DNA of 64,000 bases from Mucilaginibacter arboris (GTDB taxonomy: Bacteria > Bacteroidota > Bacteroidia > Sphingobacteriales > Sphingobacteriaceae): positions 97,141 to 161,140 of the forward strand of contig NZ_WPIK01000012.1 of assembly GCF_009754915.1 (NCBI RefSeq), read 5' to 3'. The notes under the pieces were generated by a model, which worked only from the letters and a program-made list of their open reading frames with translations, was not told the origin of the DNA and ran no database searches. The position numbers and the translations under genes were made by a program. This document shows, piece by piece, positions 26,725 to 35,911 of this stretch; position 1 is the stretch's first letter, and each line of letters starts with the position of its first letter.

Positions 26725-27492
26725 TTACCAGTCTTTTAAAATTCGTGCCTGGCCACCTTTTAATTTTTTATTTTTTAGCTTATCCTGCGTGCCCTGTTCC
26801 TGGTTGTTCAGCGCATCCAGCATCCGTTGGGCATCGTCTTTTGATATTTGATTGGGTTGTTGCTGATCTTGCTGATCCTTTTTGTCCTGGTCTTTTTTGT
26901 CCTGGTCCTTGTTCTGCTGGTTCGGGTCTTTATTCTGATCGTTTTTACCCTGGTTGTTTTTGTCCTGGTTTTTTTTATCCTGATCGTTTTTATTGTTCTT
27001 ATTCTGATCCTTGTTCTGCTGATTTTGCTGGTTGTTATGTTGATTTTGCTTGTTTTGCTGCTGCTGTTTTTTCAGCATTTCCTGGGCATAAGCCAGGTTG
27101 TAACGTGTGGCATCATCTTTTGGATTATTAAGCAATGATTTTTTATAAGCATCGATGCTTTCCTCATACTTTTTAGTTTCCAACATAGAATTGCCCAGGT
27201 TATGATAAGCCCTTGCCTTTACAGATGAATTGGTTGCAGTTGATGCAATATCTGTAAAGTTCTTTGCTGCGTGATCAAACTTTTTTTGCTTGTATAAGGC
27301 ATCACCCAAATTAAAATTTCCTGTTAAATTCTCGTTCTTTTTTTCGACTGCTTTCCGGTAATCCGCTTCAGCTTCTTTAAACTTTTTCTGCTCATAAAGC
27401 TGGTTGCCCCGGTGGATAAGACTTTTTGCATCCTGAGCTAAAAGCACGGAAACATTCAAAATCAATATAATAGTTATAACAAACTGCTTCAT
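26725..27492 (-). CDS. batC: BatC-like TPR protein with long Gln/Asn/Lys/Asp tract
   Basis: The 255-residue protein has a signal peptide (FVITIILILNVSVLLAQ) and TPR units at about residues 24-135 (IHRGNQLYEQKKFKEAEADY, FNLGDALYKQKKFDHAAKNF, AYHNLGNSMLETKKYEESID). A low-complexity stretch at residues 141-216 is made almost only of Q, N, K and D. The last 40 residues are mixed and basic. TPR proteins of the bat operon are thought to act as scaffolds. Its start overlaps the batB stop by 4 bp. Confidence 0.85.
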   Translation of the reverse strand: MKQFVITIILILNVSVLLAQDAKSLIHRGNQLYEQKKFKEAEADYRKAVEKKNENLTGNFNLGDALYKQKKFDHAAKNFTDIASTATNSSVKARAYHNLGNSMLETKKYEESIDAYKKSLLNNPKDDATRYNLAYAQEMLKKQQQQNKQNQHNNQQNQQNKDQNKNNKNDQDKKNQDKNNQGKNDQNKDPNQQNKDQDKKDQDKKDQQDQQQPNQISKDDAQRMLDALNNQEQGTQDKLKNKKLKGGQARILKDW

Positions 27493-28529
27493 GGCTTTTT
27501 CACTTCAAACAATTTTAACCTGCTTAACCTTAAACTTTTCCTGCTGGAGATAAAAAACTCGATAACCAGCAACAACAAGGCGATAACCAGGAAAAACTGG
27601 AAACGATCTTCATAATCCTTAAATGATTTGCTGTCGTACGTTTTTTGCTGCATTTTGTGCACCTGGTCCATTACGATACCTAATCCGCTATTGGCATTGG
27701 TTGCCCTTATGTAAACGCCGTTTCCGGCCAAAGCAATCTCTTTACACATATCTTCGTTCAGCTTGCTGATTACGGTATGCCCTACACTATCCGTATGAAA
27801 ACCGGCCTGCTTGCCATTATCATAAATAGGAATAGGTGCTCCCTGCGGTGATCCAAAGCCGATAACGTGAATAGCAACACCTTTTTCGTGTGCGTTTTTT
27901 GCTGCTGCAACCGCATCGTCTTCGTGGTTTTCTCCGTCTGTCATCAGGATCATGGCTTTGCTGGTGCCATCCTTAAAATCAAAAGATTTCATCCCCATAT
28001 CAATAGCGGCACCAATTGCGGTGCCCTGAACAGGAACGATACCTGTATTAATAGTATTTAAAAACAGCTTGGCAGCCGAATAATCTGTGGTTACGGGCAT
28101 TTGCACATATGCTTCCCCAGCAAAAACAATAATACCAATGCGGTCATCGTGCAAATTATTAATCAGCTGGGCTAAAGCACTTTTTGCGTTTTCCAAACGG
28201 TTCGGTGCAAAATCCTGTGATAACATACTGTTTGAAACATCCAGCAAGATCATCAAATCGGCACCTTTTTTCTTCACTTCATCTATGTGTGTACCAACCT
28301 GCGGACCAGCTAAACCAATAATCAGCAGCGTATAAGCCACAATAAAAAAGATAAATTTAAGCGTTGGCCTTGAAAAGGAAACATCGGGCATAATCCGGCT
28401 GATCACCGCTTTATCTCCAAAAGCAGCAAGTGCCTTTTTTTTCCATCTCCTGATTATGATAAATATGATAATCAGCAATGGCACAAGCAACAAAGCCCAT
28501 AAAAGATATGCATTTGCGAAACGTAGCAT
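27489..28529 (-). CDS. batB: BatB von Willebrand factor A protein
   Basis: The 346-residue protein has two N-terminal membrane helices (LLWALLLVPLLIIIFIII and LKFIFFIVAYTLLIIGLAG), a VWA domain with the metal site in LMILLDVSNSMLSQDF (D-x-S-x-S) and ILMTDGENHEDDA, and a C-terminal helix (FQFFLVIALLLLVIEFFI). It is a twin of batA next door, as expected for BatA/BatB. It is anchored in the cytoplasmic membrane and overlaps batC by 4 bp and batA by 1 bp. Confidence 0.92.
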   Translation of the reverse strand: MLRFANAYLLWALLLVPLLIIIFIIIRRWKKKALAAFGDKAVISRIMPDVSFSRPTLKFIFFIVAYTLLIIGLAGPQVGTHIDEVKKKGADLMILLDVSNSMLSQDFAPNRLENAKSALAQLINNLHDDRIGIIVFAGEAYVQMPVTTDYSAAKLFLNTINTGIVPVQGTAIGAAIDMGMKSFDFKDGTSKAMILMTDGENHEDDAVAAAKNAHEKGVAIHVIGFGSPQGAPIPIYDNGKQAGFHTDSVGHTVISKLNEDMCKEIALAGNGVYIRATNANSGLGIVMDQVHKMQQKTYDSKSFKDYEDRFQFFLVIALLLLVIEFFISSRKSLRLSRLKLFEVKKP

Positions 28530-29536
28530 CAGGTTAAAGCTCCTTTAAAAATGGTGTTGTTCAATAAAAATTCTATCGATAAAAACAGCAGTGCCAAAAT
28601 TGCAAACGGTAAATATCGCTCTGTTTTTTTATGGTATCGGGTAACTGCTATTTTGACTTTTTCCAACTTGTCAATCTGCTCATATATCTGTGCTAATTCA
28701 TTGTTATTTCTTGCCCTGAAATATTTTCCTCCGGTTATATTACTAATTTTTATTAATGTATTTTCATCTACATCAACAGGGACCATTTCGTAATGTGTAT
28801 TGCCAAACTGGTCTTTAAAAGGATAACGCGCCGAGCCATTAGTCCCGATACCCACCGTATAAACCCTTATTCCAAACTGTTTGGCAATTTGAGCTGCAGT
28901 TATAGGAGGAATAGAACCTTTGTTATTCACGCCATCGGTTAACAGAATGATGACTTTGCTTTTTGCTTCGCTGTCTTTTAAGCGGTTAACAGCTGTGGCC
29001 AAACCCATACCAATGGCAGTTCCATCGTCAATCATTCCGTTTTTAATATCTCCAAAAAGATTAATAAGTACGTCATGATCGATGGTTAACGGACATTGCG
29101 TGAAGCTTTCGCCGCTAAAAATTACTAATCCAATCCGATCGTTAGGACGGTTTTTAATAAAATTAATAGCGATATTTTTACCGGCCTCCAAACGGTTTGG
29201 CGTAAAATCTTCTGCCAGCATACTGCCTGAAATATCCGTAGCGATCATAATATCAATGCCTTCGGTGGTTTCATTTTGCCAGCTAAAAGCCGATTGCGGC
29301 CGTGCCAGCGCCAGAATAAGTGCTATAAAAGCCAGGCATCTTAATACAATCCCAGTATGTCTGAAAATATGCAAGGAACTTTTGGGCGCTGATGCAAAAC
29401 TTTTGGTTGTTGACAGGCCAAGCGTGCCCTGCAACTGGCGGTTGCGCCAATAATAGTACGCAATCATCAAAGGAATTAGGAGCAGCAGCCAAAAAAATCC
29501 GGGATGGGCAAATTCTATTCCGCTAAACCAGTTCAT
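28529..29536 (-). CDS. batA: BatA von Willebrand factor A protein
   Basis: The 335-residue protein has N-terminal helices (PGFFWLLLLIPLMIAYYYW), a VWA domain with metal site IMIATDISGSMLAEDF and VIILLTDGVNNKGSIPP, and a C-terminal helix (YLPFAILALLFLSIEFLL). The order MoxR, DUF58, membrane protein, BatA, BatB, BatC, BatD, BatE is the classical Bacteroides aerotolerance arrangement. It overlaps the upstream gene by 4 bp. MoxR ATPase probably remodels or assembles this VWA complex; the substrate is unknown. Confidence 0.92.
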   Translation of the reverse strand: MNWFSGIEFAHPGFFWLLLLIPLMIAYYYWRNRQLQGTLGLSTTKSFASAPKSSLHIFRHTGIVLRCLAFIALILALARPQSAFSWQNETTEGIDIMIATDISGSMLAEDFTPNRLEAGKNIAINFIKNRPNDRIGLVIFSGESFTQCPLTIDHDVLINLFGDIKNGMIDDGTAIGMGLATAVNRLKDSEAKSKVIILLTDGVNNKGSIPPITAAQIAKQFGIRVYTVGIGTNGSARYPFKDQFGNTHYEMVPVDVDENTLIKISNITGGKYFRARNNNELAQIYEQIDKLEKVKIAVTRYHKKTERYLPFAILALLFLSIEFLLNNTIFKGALT

Positions 29537-30528
29537 TTAGGTAAATCCTCCTTGTCGATTGGCTTAGGTTGATGCTTCGTTTGTACGATAAAATTAATGG
29601 CGTTATCCATGCTCTGCTCGTTTTCAAAAGCTGTTGGTTTTTGTTTCGCAAATTTTACCAAATCAGCAAGCGTTAGTAATTGCTTCAACGTGTTCCTGTT
29701 ATCCTGCGGGATCTCTTTGTTTTTTAAGCCGTCAAAAATCTCATCCGTTGTTTGCTCGTGTGCTTTTACCTGATACCTTTTTTCTAAATATTCACGCAAC
29801 ACATCCGTCAATTCGCTGTAATACAGTTTTACCTCGTTCTGCTGCCATAGCTTTTTAGCGCGCAGTTCGTTCAATTTATTTATAGCGATGGTATCTGCAG
29901 AAAGAATTGGAACAGTGTTTACAATCGATGCTTCTTTTACCGGCCTTTTTTTATAGTAATATACCAATCCGGCCGTTAATAAAACAGCTGCCAATGTAAT
30001 CATCACTGCTATCCAATGATCTTTCAACCAATCCCAAAACGTGTAGGAAACAGCAAGAGGTTGCTTAATATCATAAAAAGTTTTGGTAGTATCAACCGGA
30101 ACTGCTTTTACCTGTAAGGTTACCGTTCCGGTTTTAAAATCACCGGTTTTAGTATGAAATGTAAATTGAGGCAACACGTAAACGCCGGCATCAAAAGAAG
30201 TAATGGCATAACTGTGCGTTATCGTTTCCTGGTTTGGATCTTTTTTATCAACCGCGGTATCAGCCTTTAAACTTTTTACGATTTGCACTTTGCCAATACT
30301 GTCTTTCAGTTCCGGAAAGGTAATATCCGTTTTAAGCGGCATCCGGACAGAAATATGCAGCAGGGTTTGATCGCCAATTGGTATCGAAACCCGATCCAGC
30401 CGCGCTTCAACCTGTACACTTTGTGCAGATGCGTTAAAGTAAACACCAGTCAGCAGGAAAATTAAAATGAAGGATAGGAACCTGTTCAAATGAATATCAG
30501 CGAAATTTATAATGCTTCTTTTACACAT
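29533..30528 (-). CDS. BatD-like single-pass membrane protein of the bat operon
   Basis: The 331-residue frame has a signal-like helix (RFLSFILIFLLTGVYFNASA), a beta-rich extracytoplasmic half (LDRVSIPIGDQTLLHISVRM), one membrane helix near residue 175 (WIAVMITLAAVLLTAGLVYY) and a basic cytoplasmic tail. Proteins like this usually lie between DUF58 and BatA. The only ATG start (30528) is inside a paired dispersed element, so the first residues, MCKRSI, are repeat-encoded; a TTG at about 30489 just before the signal helix is an alternative start. A second motif copy is in frame at 29928-29941 (PVKEAS). Confidence 0.75.
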   Translation of the reverse strand: MCKRSIINFADIHLNRFLSFILIFLLTGVYFNASAQSVQVEARLDRVSIPIGDQTLLHISVRMPLKTDITFPELKDSIGKVQIVKSLKADTAVDKKDPNQETITHSYAITSFDAGVYVLPQFTFHTKTGDFKTGTVTLQVKAVPVDTTKTFYDIKQPLAVSYTFWDWLKDHWIAVMITLAAVLLTAGLVYYYKKRPVKEASIVNTVPILSADTIAINKLNELRAKKLWQQNEVKLYYSELTDVLREYLEKRYQVKAHEQTTDEIFDGLKNKEIPQDNRNTLKQLLTLADLVKFAKQKPTAFENEQSMDNAINFIVQTKHQPKPIDKEDLPK

Positions 30529-30569
30529 GGTTTTTTTGTGATTGGATTTTTATGCGATAAAAGAAGCAT
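30512..30569. repeat. Paired dispersed element 8, overlapping a start codon
   Basis: ATGCTTCTTTTACA (30512-30525) faces GATAAAAGAAGCAT (30556-30569), the shortest pair at 58 bp. The minus-strand start codon at 30526-30528 falls inside it. A worn third arm (TTTTTAGGTGATAAAAGCAG) follows at about 30585-30604. Confidence 0.85.
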
Positions 30570-30652
30570 CATCATATTTAAACATTTTTAGGTGATAAAA
30601 GCAGTAGGTATAATAAATTGTAAACATGCTTTATTTGAAGTTTTATTGGATG

Positions 30653-31534
30653 CTATCGTCTGCTTTCCCGTTTTTTAAACAGCGTCATCAATGGTTTAAC
30701 GTAAGATTCATGTGTGCCAATGCTGGTGAAATCAACGCCAGATTTGCTGAATGTTTCCTTTAAACGGGAGTTTCTTTCTAAGGCAGCTTTTTTGTAAGCA
30801 TTGCGTACCTCTTTATTGCCCGTGTTTATCCATTGCAATTCGCCGGTTTCTTCATCAACAACTGGTATCAATCCTAAGTTCGGAAATTCTTCTTCGTGCC
30901 TGTCGTATAGTTTCAGGGCAATAATGTCATGCTTTTTATTGGCAATTTTAAGCTGATCATCAAAAGGGCCGCTGATAAAATCTGATATGATAAAAGCAGT
31001 GCTGCGTTTTTTAATCGCACTGGTAAAATAGCGTAATGCTTCTGCTACGTTGGTGCCCTTATTTTCTGGCGTAAAATCAATTAGCTCACGAATAATCATC
31101 AGAATATGGCTACGGCCTTTTTTAGGCGGAATGAATTTTTCGATCTTGTCACTAAAAAAAATCACGCCTACTTTGTCATTATTCTGGATGGCCGAGAAAG
31201 CCAGCACGGCACATAATTCTGTTGCCAGATCCTGCTTTTGCTGAATGATCGTGCCAAAGTTTTCAGATCCGCTTACATCTACCAATATCATTACCGTTAA
31301 TTCGCGCTCTTCATCAAAAACCTTCACATAAGGATGGTTAAAGCGTGCGGTTACGTTCCAGTCGATCGTGCGTATTTCATCGCCGGGCTGGTATTCGCGT
31401 ACCTCGTTAAAGGCCATACCGCGCCCTTTAAAAGCCGAATGATATTCGCCGGAGAATAAGTGATTGCTTAGTCCCCGGGTTTTGATTTCGATCTTCCTTA
31501 CCTTTTTTAGCAGCTCTTTGGTGTCTTTGGCCAT
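30653..31534 (-). CDS. DUF58 protein of the bat operon
   Basis: The 293-residue protein matches DUF58, a VWA-like domain without membrane helices. Blocks are HSAFKGRGMAFNEVREYQPG, DEIRTIDWNVTARFNHPYVK and the degenerate metal site VMILVDVSGSENFG. It lies 5 bp after moxR. MoxR-DUF58 pairs accompany VWA membrane proteins and are thought to help their folding or activation. It is cytoplasmic. Confidence 0.9.
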   Translation of the reverse strand: MAKDTKELLKKVRKIEIKTRGLSNHLFSGEYHSAFKGRGMAFNEVREYQPGDEIRTIDWNVTARFNHPYVKVFDEERELTVMILVDVSGSENFGTIIQQKQDLATELCAVLAFSAIQNNDKVGVIFFSDKIEKFIPPKKGRSHILMIIRELIDFTPENKGTNVAEALRYFTSAIKKRSTAFIISDFISGPFDDQLKIANKKHDIIALKLYDRHEEEFPNLGLIPVVDEETGELQWINTGNKEVRNAYKKAALERNSRLKETFSKSGVDFTSIGTHESYVKPLMTLFKKRESRR

Positions 31535-31539
31535 TTCAA

Positions 31540-32595
31540 TTATGGTACTTCAATAGCGTTTAAAATGCCGGTAATGATTTCTTCCGAAGTGATATTTTCA
31601 GCTTCTGCCTCATAAGTCAGACCGATACGATGCCTTAACACATCATGACTGATCGCACGCACATCCTCCGGAATGACATAACCGCGCCTTTTAATGAATG
31701 CATAAGCCTTTGCAGCCAGAGCCAGATTAATGCTTGCCCTTGGCGACGCGCCAAAGCCAATCAAACTTTTGTATTTTTCTAATTTATATTGTTCGGGATA
31801 ACGGGTGGCGAAAACAATATCGATAATGTATTGCTCAATTTTTTCGTCCATGTACACCTCGCGGACTACTTTTCGGGCTTTAATAATGTCATCAGTTTTA
31901 ACAATCGGGTTAATTTTTGCAAAGCCCTGCGGAGAAATGTTAGCACGTACGATTCTTTTTTCGTCTTCCTTATTCGGATAACCGATTACTACTTTCAGCA
32001 TAAAACGATCTACCTGTGCTTCAGGAAGCGGATAAGTACCTTCCTGCTCAATCGGGTTTTGAGTTGCCAGTACTAAAAATGGCTGCGGCAGCGAAAATGT
32101 ATTGTCGCCAATCGTAACCTGGCGTTCCTGCATGGCTTCTAATAATGCGCTTTGCACTTTTGCGGGAGCACGGTTTATTTCATCAGCCAAAATAAAATTA
32201 GAGAAAAGCGGGCCTTTACGTACGATAAATTCTTCCTTTTTCTGGTTGTAGATCATGGTACCAATTAAATCTGCGGGCAATAAATCCGGCGTGAACTGAA
32301 TGCGGCTAAAACCGGCATCAATTGCCTTAGATAAAGAATTAATGGCCAGTGTTTTTGCCAGACCAGGAACGCCTTCCAGCAGGATATGTCCATCTGCTAA
32401 TAAACCGATCAGCAGGCGTTCAACCATAAACTTTTGTCCTACAATTACTTTGTCCATCTCCATTTTTAACAGATCGATAAACGCGCTTTCTCTTTGGATC
32501 ATTTCATTCAGGACGCGAATATCAGTTCCGTAGGATGAACTTCCGGCTATCGAATCAGTTGTAACAGGTTGTGTACCAATATTATTCTCTTCCAT
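31540..32595 (-). CDS. moxR: MoxR-family AAA+ ATPase
   Basis: The 351-residue ATPase has Walker A HILLEGVPGLAKTLAINSL, Walker B FILADEINRAPAKVQSALLE, sensor ATQNPIEQEGTYPLPEAQ with DRFMLKV, and the C-terminal lid GASPRASINLALAAKAYAF. The Ala in GVPGLAKT is typical for MoxR. It is the first gene of the bat operon and should act as a chaperone-like ATPase on the VWA proteins encoded behind it. I cannot place the promoter with confidence. Confidence 0.95.
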   Translation of the reverse strand: MEENNIGTQPVTTDSIAGSSSYGTDIRVLNEMIQRESAFIDLLKMEMDKVIVGQKFMVERLLIGLLADGHILLEGVPGLAKTLAINSLSKAIDAGFSRIQFTPDLLPADLIGTMIYNQKKEEFIVRKGPLFSNFILADEINRAPAKVQSALLEAMQERQVTIGDNTFSLPQPFLVLATQNPIEQEGTYPLPEAQVDRFMLKVVIGYPNKEDEKRIVRANISPQGFAKINPIVKTDDIIKARKVVREVYMDEKIEQYIIDIVFATRYPEQYKLEKYKSLIGFGASPRASINLALAAKAYAFIKRRGYVIPEDVRAISHDVLRHRIGLTYEAEAENITSEEIITGILNAIEVP

Positions 32596-32918
32596 TAACA
32601 GTCGTTTTTTGAGGAGCGTAAGTTAAAAATAGCTGTAGTTTTTTCAGGAGCTTTTGTGTAACAGATTTATGTTAAAAAATGTTAAATAAGCTTTAGCCAT
32701 ATTTAAATTTCCTAACAATGAGAGATTTAAAAAAAGCAGTAAATTTTATAGCTCTTTGTAACCTTTTCTTTAAGGAAACGGATAATTGAATTCACATTAA
32801 AAATTACATTTTTTTATTTTTAGACATAATACTTTTGTGTGCTAAAAGAAGTATACTGAATTCAAAGGCGAATGGAAGTTTTTTGAAAATAGAAACTTAA
32901 ACAGGCGCTTGGTATTTT
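32596..32918. other. Spacer between moxR and the sensor kinase gene
   Basis: No gene is seen. It should hold the bat operon promoter. A variant half-site, GCTAAAAGAAGTAT, lies at 32841-32854 and ACTTAAACAGGC at 32895-32906, one mismatch from the short 12-mer found in three other spacers. Confidence 0.5.
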
Positions 32919-34265
32919 CTAAAATTGTAATAAAAAAGCAGTTCCTTCACCTTCAATTGATTGTACCTGGATTTGCGCTTTATGCAGCAGCATAATCTGT
33001 TTGCACAAACTTAAACCAATGCCGCTGCCGTTTTTTTTGGTGCTGAAAAACGGTACAAATATTTGTTCCAGTAAATCTTCGGCCATGCCGGTGCCGTTAT
33101 CTGCTATTTTTAGCACTGTTTTTTTATCGTTTAACACATAACCCGATAGCACGATAATTGTGTTTTCCCGGTCTTTTACCGCTTCTATTGCGTTTACCAG
33201 CAGGTTAATCAGCACTTGCTCTATCAGCATCGGGTCAACTTCTACCGTTAATCCGGTATCTTTCAAAACAATATCCAGCTCAATATTTTTCTGTGCCAAA
33301 GTTGGTTCCATTAACGTGTTTAAACTTTCGAACAGGTCTCGTACAAAAACCTTTTTTACATTTAAAGTGGTAATTTTATTGAGGTTACGGTAAGTTTCGG
33401 CAAATTTTAACAAACCTTCGCTCCTGCTGCGAATGGTATCGATGCCTAATTCCAGATCTTCCAGTAATCCTGATGCTTTTTTTTCGGTGGTAAAAGAAGC
33501 ATTGGCTTCCTGCAAACGGTTTTTTAAAGTATGGGCAAGCGAGGAAATAGGCGCAATAGAATTCATAATTTCATGCGTCATCACACTCAACAACTTTTGC
33601 CAGGCACGCGATTCAGTTTCGTCCAAAGCTTCATTTACATTTTGCAAAGCCAGCAATTTGTAACGTTTGCCTTCGGTTTGAAAACCTGTTGCCGATAACA
33701 ATACTTTGATAGAAACCTGTGCATCCGGTAACGTAACTACAGTGCTCTTACTGTTTTTAAGGCTGATAATTTGCTGGTACAACTGCTCGTTACGTTTTTT
33801 TAATGCATGGATATTTTTTAAATAAGGTAAACGGAGCATGGCTTTCAGCGTTTCGTTCATCCAAACCACGTCGCCCGTTTCAGCTTCGTAAGATAAAATT
33901 CCGGTGCCAACCAGTTCCAGTATTTTTTGCAGATATTGGTATTGCGTTTCCTTGTCGCGCGAAATCGTTTTAAAAGTACTGTTGATCTCGTTAAAACCTT
34001 TGCGCAGCACTTGCAAATTTGCCGGTGCATGTTTCACCTCAAAATGGCGCGAAAAATCGTGATAATGAACCCCTTCAACAAACTGCTCCAGTTCCTGATG
34101 CGTTTTTTGCTGAAAGTGATACAGATTTTTTAGCTGTAAAAAAAGCACCGGCAAAAGCAGCAAAAGGTAATGGTACCCGAAATGAAAGGTTACATAAGCA
34201 GCAGCACTAAAAGTTAGTGGTAAAAGCAGTATCCGCCATAAAATATTCCATTGGTAAGGTTTCAT
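32919..34265 (-). CDS. Membrane sensor histidine kinase
   Basis: The 448-residue kinase has two close membrane helices at about residues 10-48, a PAS-like stretch (about 105-210), the phospho-acceptor His231 in LLSVMTHEIMNSIAPISS, and the catalytic domain with N box EQVLINLLVNAIEAV, DNGTGMAEDLLEQIFVPFF and the G2 box KNGSGIGLSLCKQI. There is almost no extracytoplasmic loop, so it may sense within the membrane or inside the cell. It follows the response regulator gene (147-bp gap) on the same strand. A dispersed-motif copy is in frame at 33489-33502 (encoding NASFT). Confidence 0.9.
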   Translation of the reverse strand: MKPYQWNILWRILLLPLTFSAAAYVTFHFGYHYLLLLLPVLFLQLKNLYHFQQKTHQELEQFVEGVHYHDFSRHFEVKHAPANLQVLRKGFNEINSTFKTISRDKETQYQYLQKILELVGTGILSYEAETGDVVWMNETLKAMLRLPYLKNIHALKKRNEQLYQQIISLKNSKSTVVTLPDAQVSIKVLLSATGFQTEGKRYKLLALQNVNEALDETESRAWQKLLSVMTHEIMNSIAPISSLAHTLKNRLQEANASFTTEKKASGLLEDLELGIDTIRSRSEGLLKFAETYRNLNKITTLNVKKVFVRDLFESLNTLMEPTLAQKNIELDIVLKDTGLTVEVDPMLIEQVLINLLVNAIEAVKDRENTIIVLSGYVLNDKKTVLKIADNGTGMAEDLLEQIFVPFFSTKKNGSGIGLSLCKQIMLLHKAQIQVQSIEGEGTAFLLQF

Positions 34266-34412
34266 TGAGTTATGTTGTGCGATGAATTAAGTGCGGAGAC
34301 CGGAGAAATGTCTAAATTAATAAATAGATAGCTTGATGGATAAAATAAATAGGAAAGGTTATTTTTTTTCGGCATATTTCCCGCTCTCCGCTCTTTTAAA
34401 CTTCGCTCCCAC

Positions 34413-35771
34413 TCAAATATCATACTTACTTAACCTGCGGTACAAAGCGGTACGCGTAATGCCCAGTTCTTTAGCAGCTTTGGTAATATTGCCGCTGTTT
34501 TTTTCGATCACACGTAAAATGGTGTTTTTTTCGATAGAACTTAACCGCAGTTCATCCGGTTCGTTTATTTCCGGCACTTGTTCTATCGGCGAAAAGATCA
34601 GGTCTTTAGCTTGTAAAACAGGTTCATCAGCCATAATTACTGCCCGTTCCATGGTGTATTGCAGTTCTCTTACATTTCCCGGAAAAGCATATTGCAATAG
34701 TTTTTCTGTCGCTTTTGCATCAAAACCAGGTCCTGGTTTCATATACTTTTTGCTATAAACCTTACCGAAATATTTGGCCAGCAGTAAAATATCGCTTCCC
34801 CGCTTCCGTAAAGGCGGAACGGTAATTTCAACGGTATTGATACGGTACATCAGATCGCGGCGAAAACGGTTCTCATTCGCCAGCTCGTTTAACGGAACAT
34901 TGGTGGCACAAATTAAGCGAATATCAACAGAAACGGGTTGGTTGCTGCCTAAGCGCGTAACCTGCCGGTTTTGCAGCACACTAAGCAATTTTGCCTGCTG
35001 GTGCAAAGCAATATTGCCAATTTCATCTAAAAACAATGTTCCGGTATTGGCTGCTTCAAACCTTCCGGCGCGGTCTTCCCTGGCATCGGTAAAAGCACCT
35101 TTTTTATGACCGAAAAGTTCGCTTTCAAACAGGTTTTCTGACAAAGCGCCTACATCTACTTTTACGTAAGGTTTTGCTGCGCGAAGTGATTGCTGATGGA
35201 TTGCTTTAGCGATCAGGTCCTTTCCGGTTCCGTTTTCGCCTAAAATTAATATGTTGGCATCTGTTGGTGCAATCTTTTCGATCTTATAAAATATGTCCTG
35301 CATGATGGCCGATTCACCGATCAGTTCACTTCCGATGATAGAATCTTTTGTGACAGATGGTATTTGCGGGGATTTATTTTTTGCCCTTTTGGCCAATGCT
35401 TCTTTTAGCACATTAATTAATACTTCATTATGCCAGGGTTTCACCACAAAATCTGCAGCGCCTTCTTTTAAAGAACGGACAGCCAAATCGATATGTCCGT
35501 AAGCCGTAATCATAATTACAGCCGCATCCGATTTAAATTCCCTGATTTTATTCAGCCAGAACAAACCCTCGTTCCCGGTATTGATCGAGCTGTTAAAGTT
35601 CATGTCCAGCATGATCAGGTCAAAATTTTGCCGCGATAAAATCGAACGTAAATTTTCTGGATTTTTCTCGGCAACTACTTCTTTTACCTCTGTTTTTAAC
35701 AATAACCGTACGGCAGTAAGCACGCCGGTATCATCATCAATCACTAAAACGGAAGCTTGTTTTAAACTCAT
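34413..35771 (-). CDS. NtrC-type sigma54-dependent response regulator
   Basis: The 452-residue protein has a receiver domain (acidic D12-D14, phospho-acceptor Asp56 in LIMLDMNF), an AAA+ domain with Walker A GENGTGKD (178-185) and LFLDEIGNIALHQQAKLLSV, and a Fis-type helix-turn-helix at the C-terminus (SGNITKAAKELGITRTALYR). The sigma54 loop reads GAFTDA (225-230), with Asp for the second Gly of GAFTGA, a known natural variant. It is divergent from the efflux genes at 36022 and probably activates them. Motif copies lie in frame at 35396-35409 and, as a variant, near 35677. Confidence 0.92.
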   Translation of the reverse strand: MSLKQASVLVIDDDTGVLTAVRLLLKTEVKEVVAEKNPENLRSILSRQNFDLIMLDMNFNSSINTGNEGLFWLNKIREFKSDAAVIMITAYGHIDLAVRSLKEGAADFVVKPWHNEVLINVLKEALAKRAKNKSPQIPSVTKDSIIGSELIGESAIMQDIFYKIEKIAPTDANILILGENGTGKDLIAKAIHQQSLRAAKPYVKVDVGALSENLFESELFGHKKGAFTDAREDRAGRFEAANTGTLFLDEIGNIALHQQAKLLSVLQNRQVTRLGSNQPVSVDIRLICATNVPLNELANENRFRRDLMYRINTVEITVPPLRKRGSDILLLAKYFGKVYSKKYMKPGPGFDAKATEKLLQYAFPGNVRELQYTMERAVIMADEPVLQAKDLIFSPIEQVPEINEPDELRLSSIEKNTILRVIEKNSGNITKAAKELGITRTALYRRLSKYDI

Positions 35772-35880
35772 AAAATTGGATAAATTACTTAGGTTTTGTG
35801 CTACAATTATACCATTTGCCTTAAAGCTTTGTAAATTAAAGTTTTAAAAGATGCAGTACAAATAAGCTGTATCAAAACCG

Positions 35881-35895
35881 TACAGTTACTGTAAC
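35881..35895. promoter_or_regulatory. Candidate activator-binding palindrome
   Basis: TACAGT-T-ACTGTA is a perfect 13-nt interrupted palindrome at 35881-35893, about 80 bp before the sigma54-like site and between the regulator and the adaptor gene. The position suits an upstream activating site for the NtrC-type regulator. This is inference from position and symmetry. Confidence 0.4.
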
Positions 35896-35911
35896 AGAAG
35901 CGTACGTTCAG

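Noticed and set aside
26748..27138. Long plus-strand frames opposite batC
   Set aside because: They are shadows of the low-complexity Q/N/K/D tract and give improbable Ile/Leu/Val-only or Cys/Pro-rich proteins.
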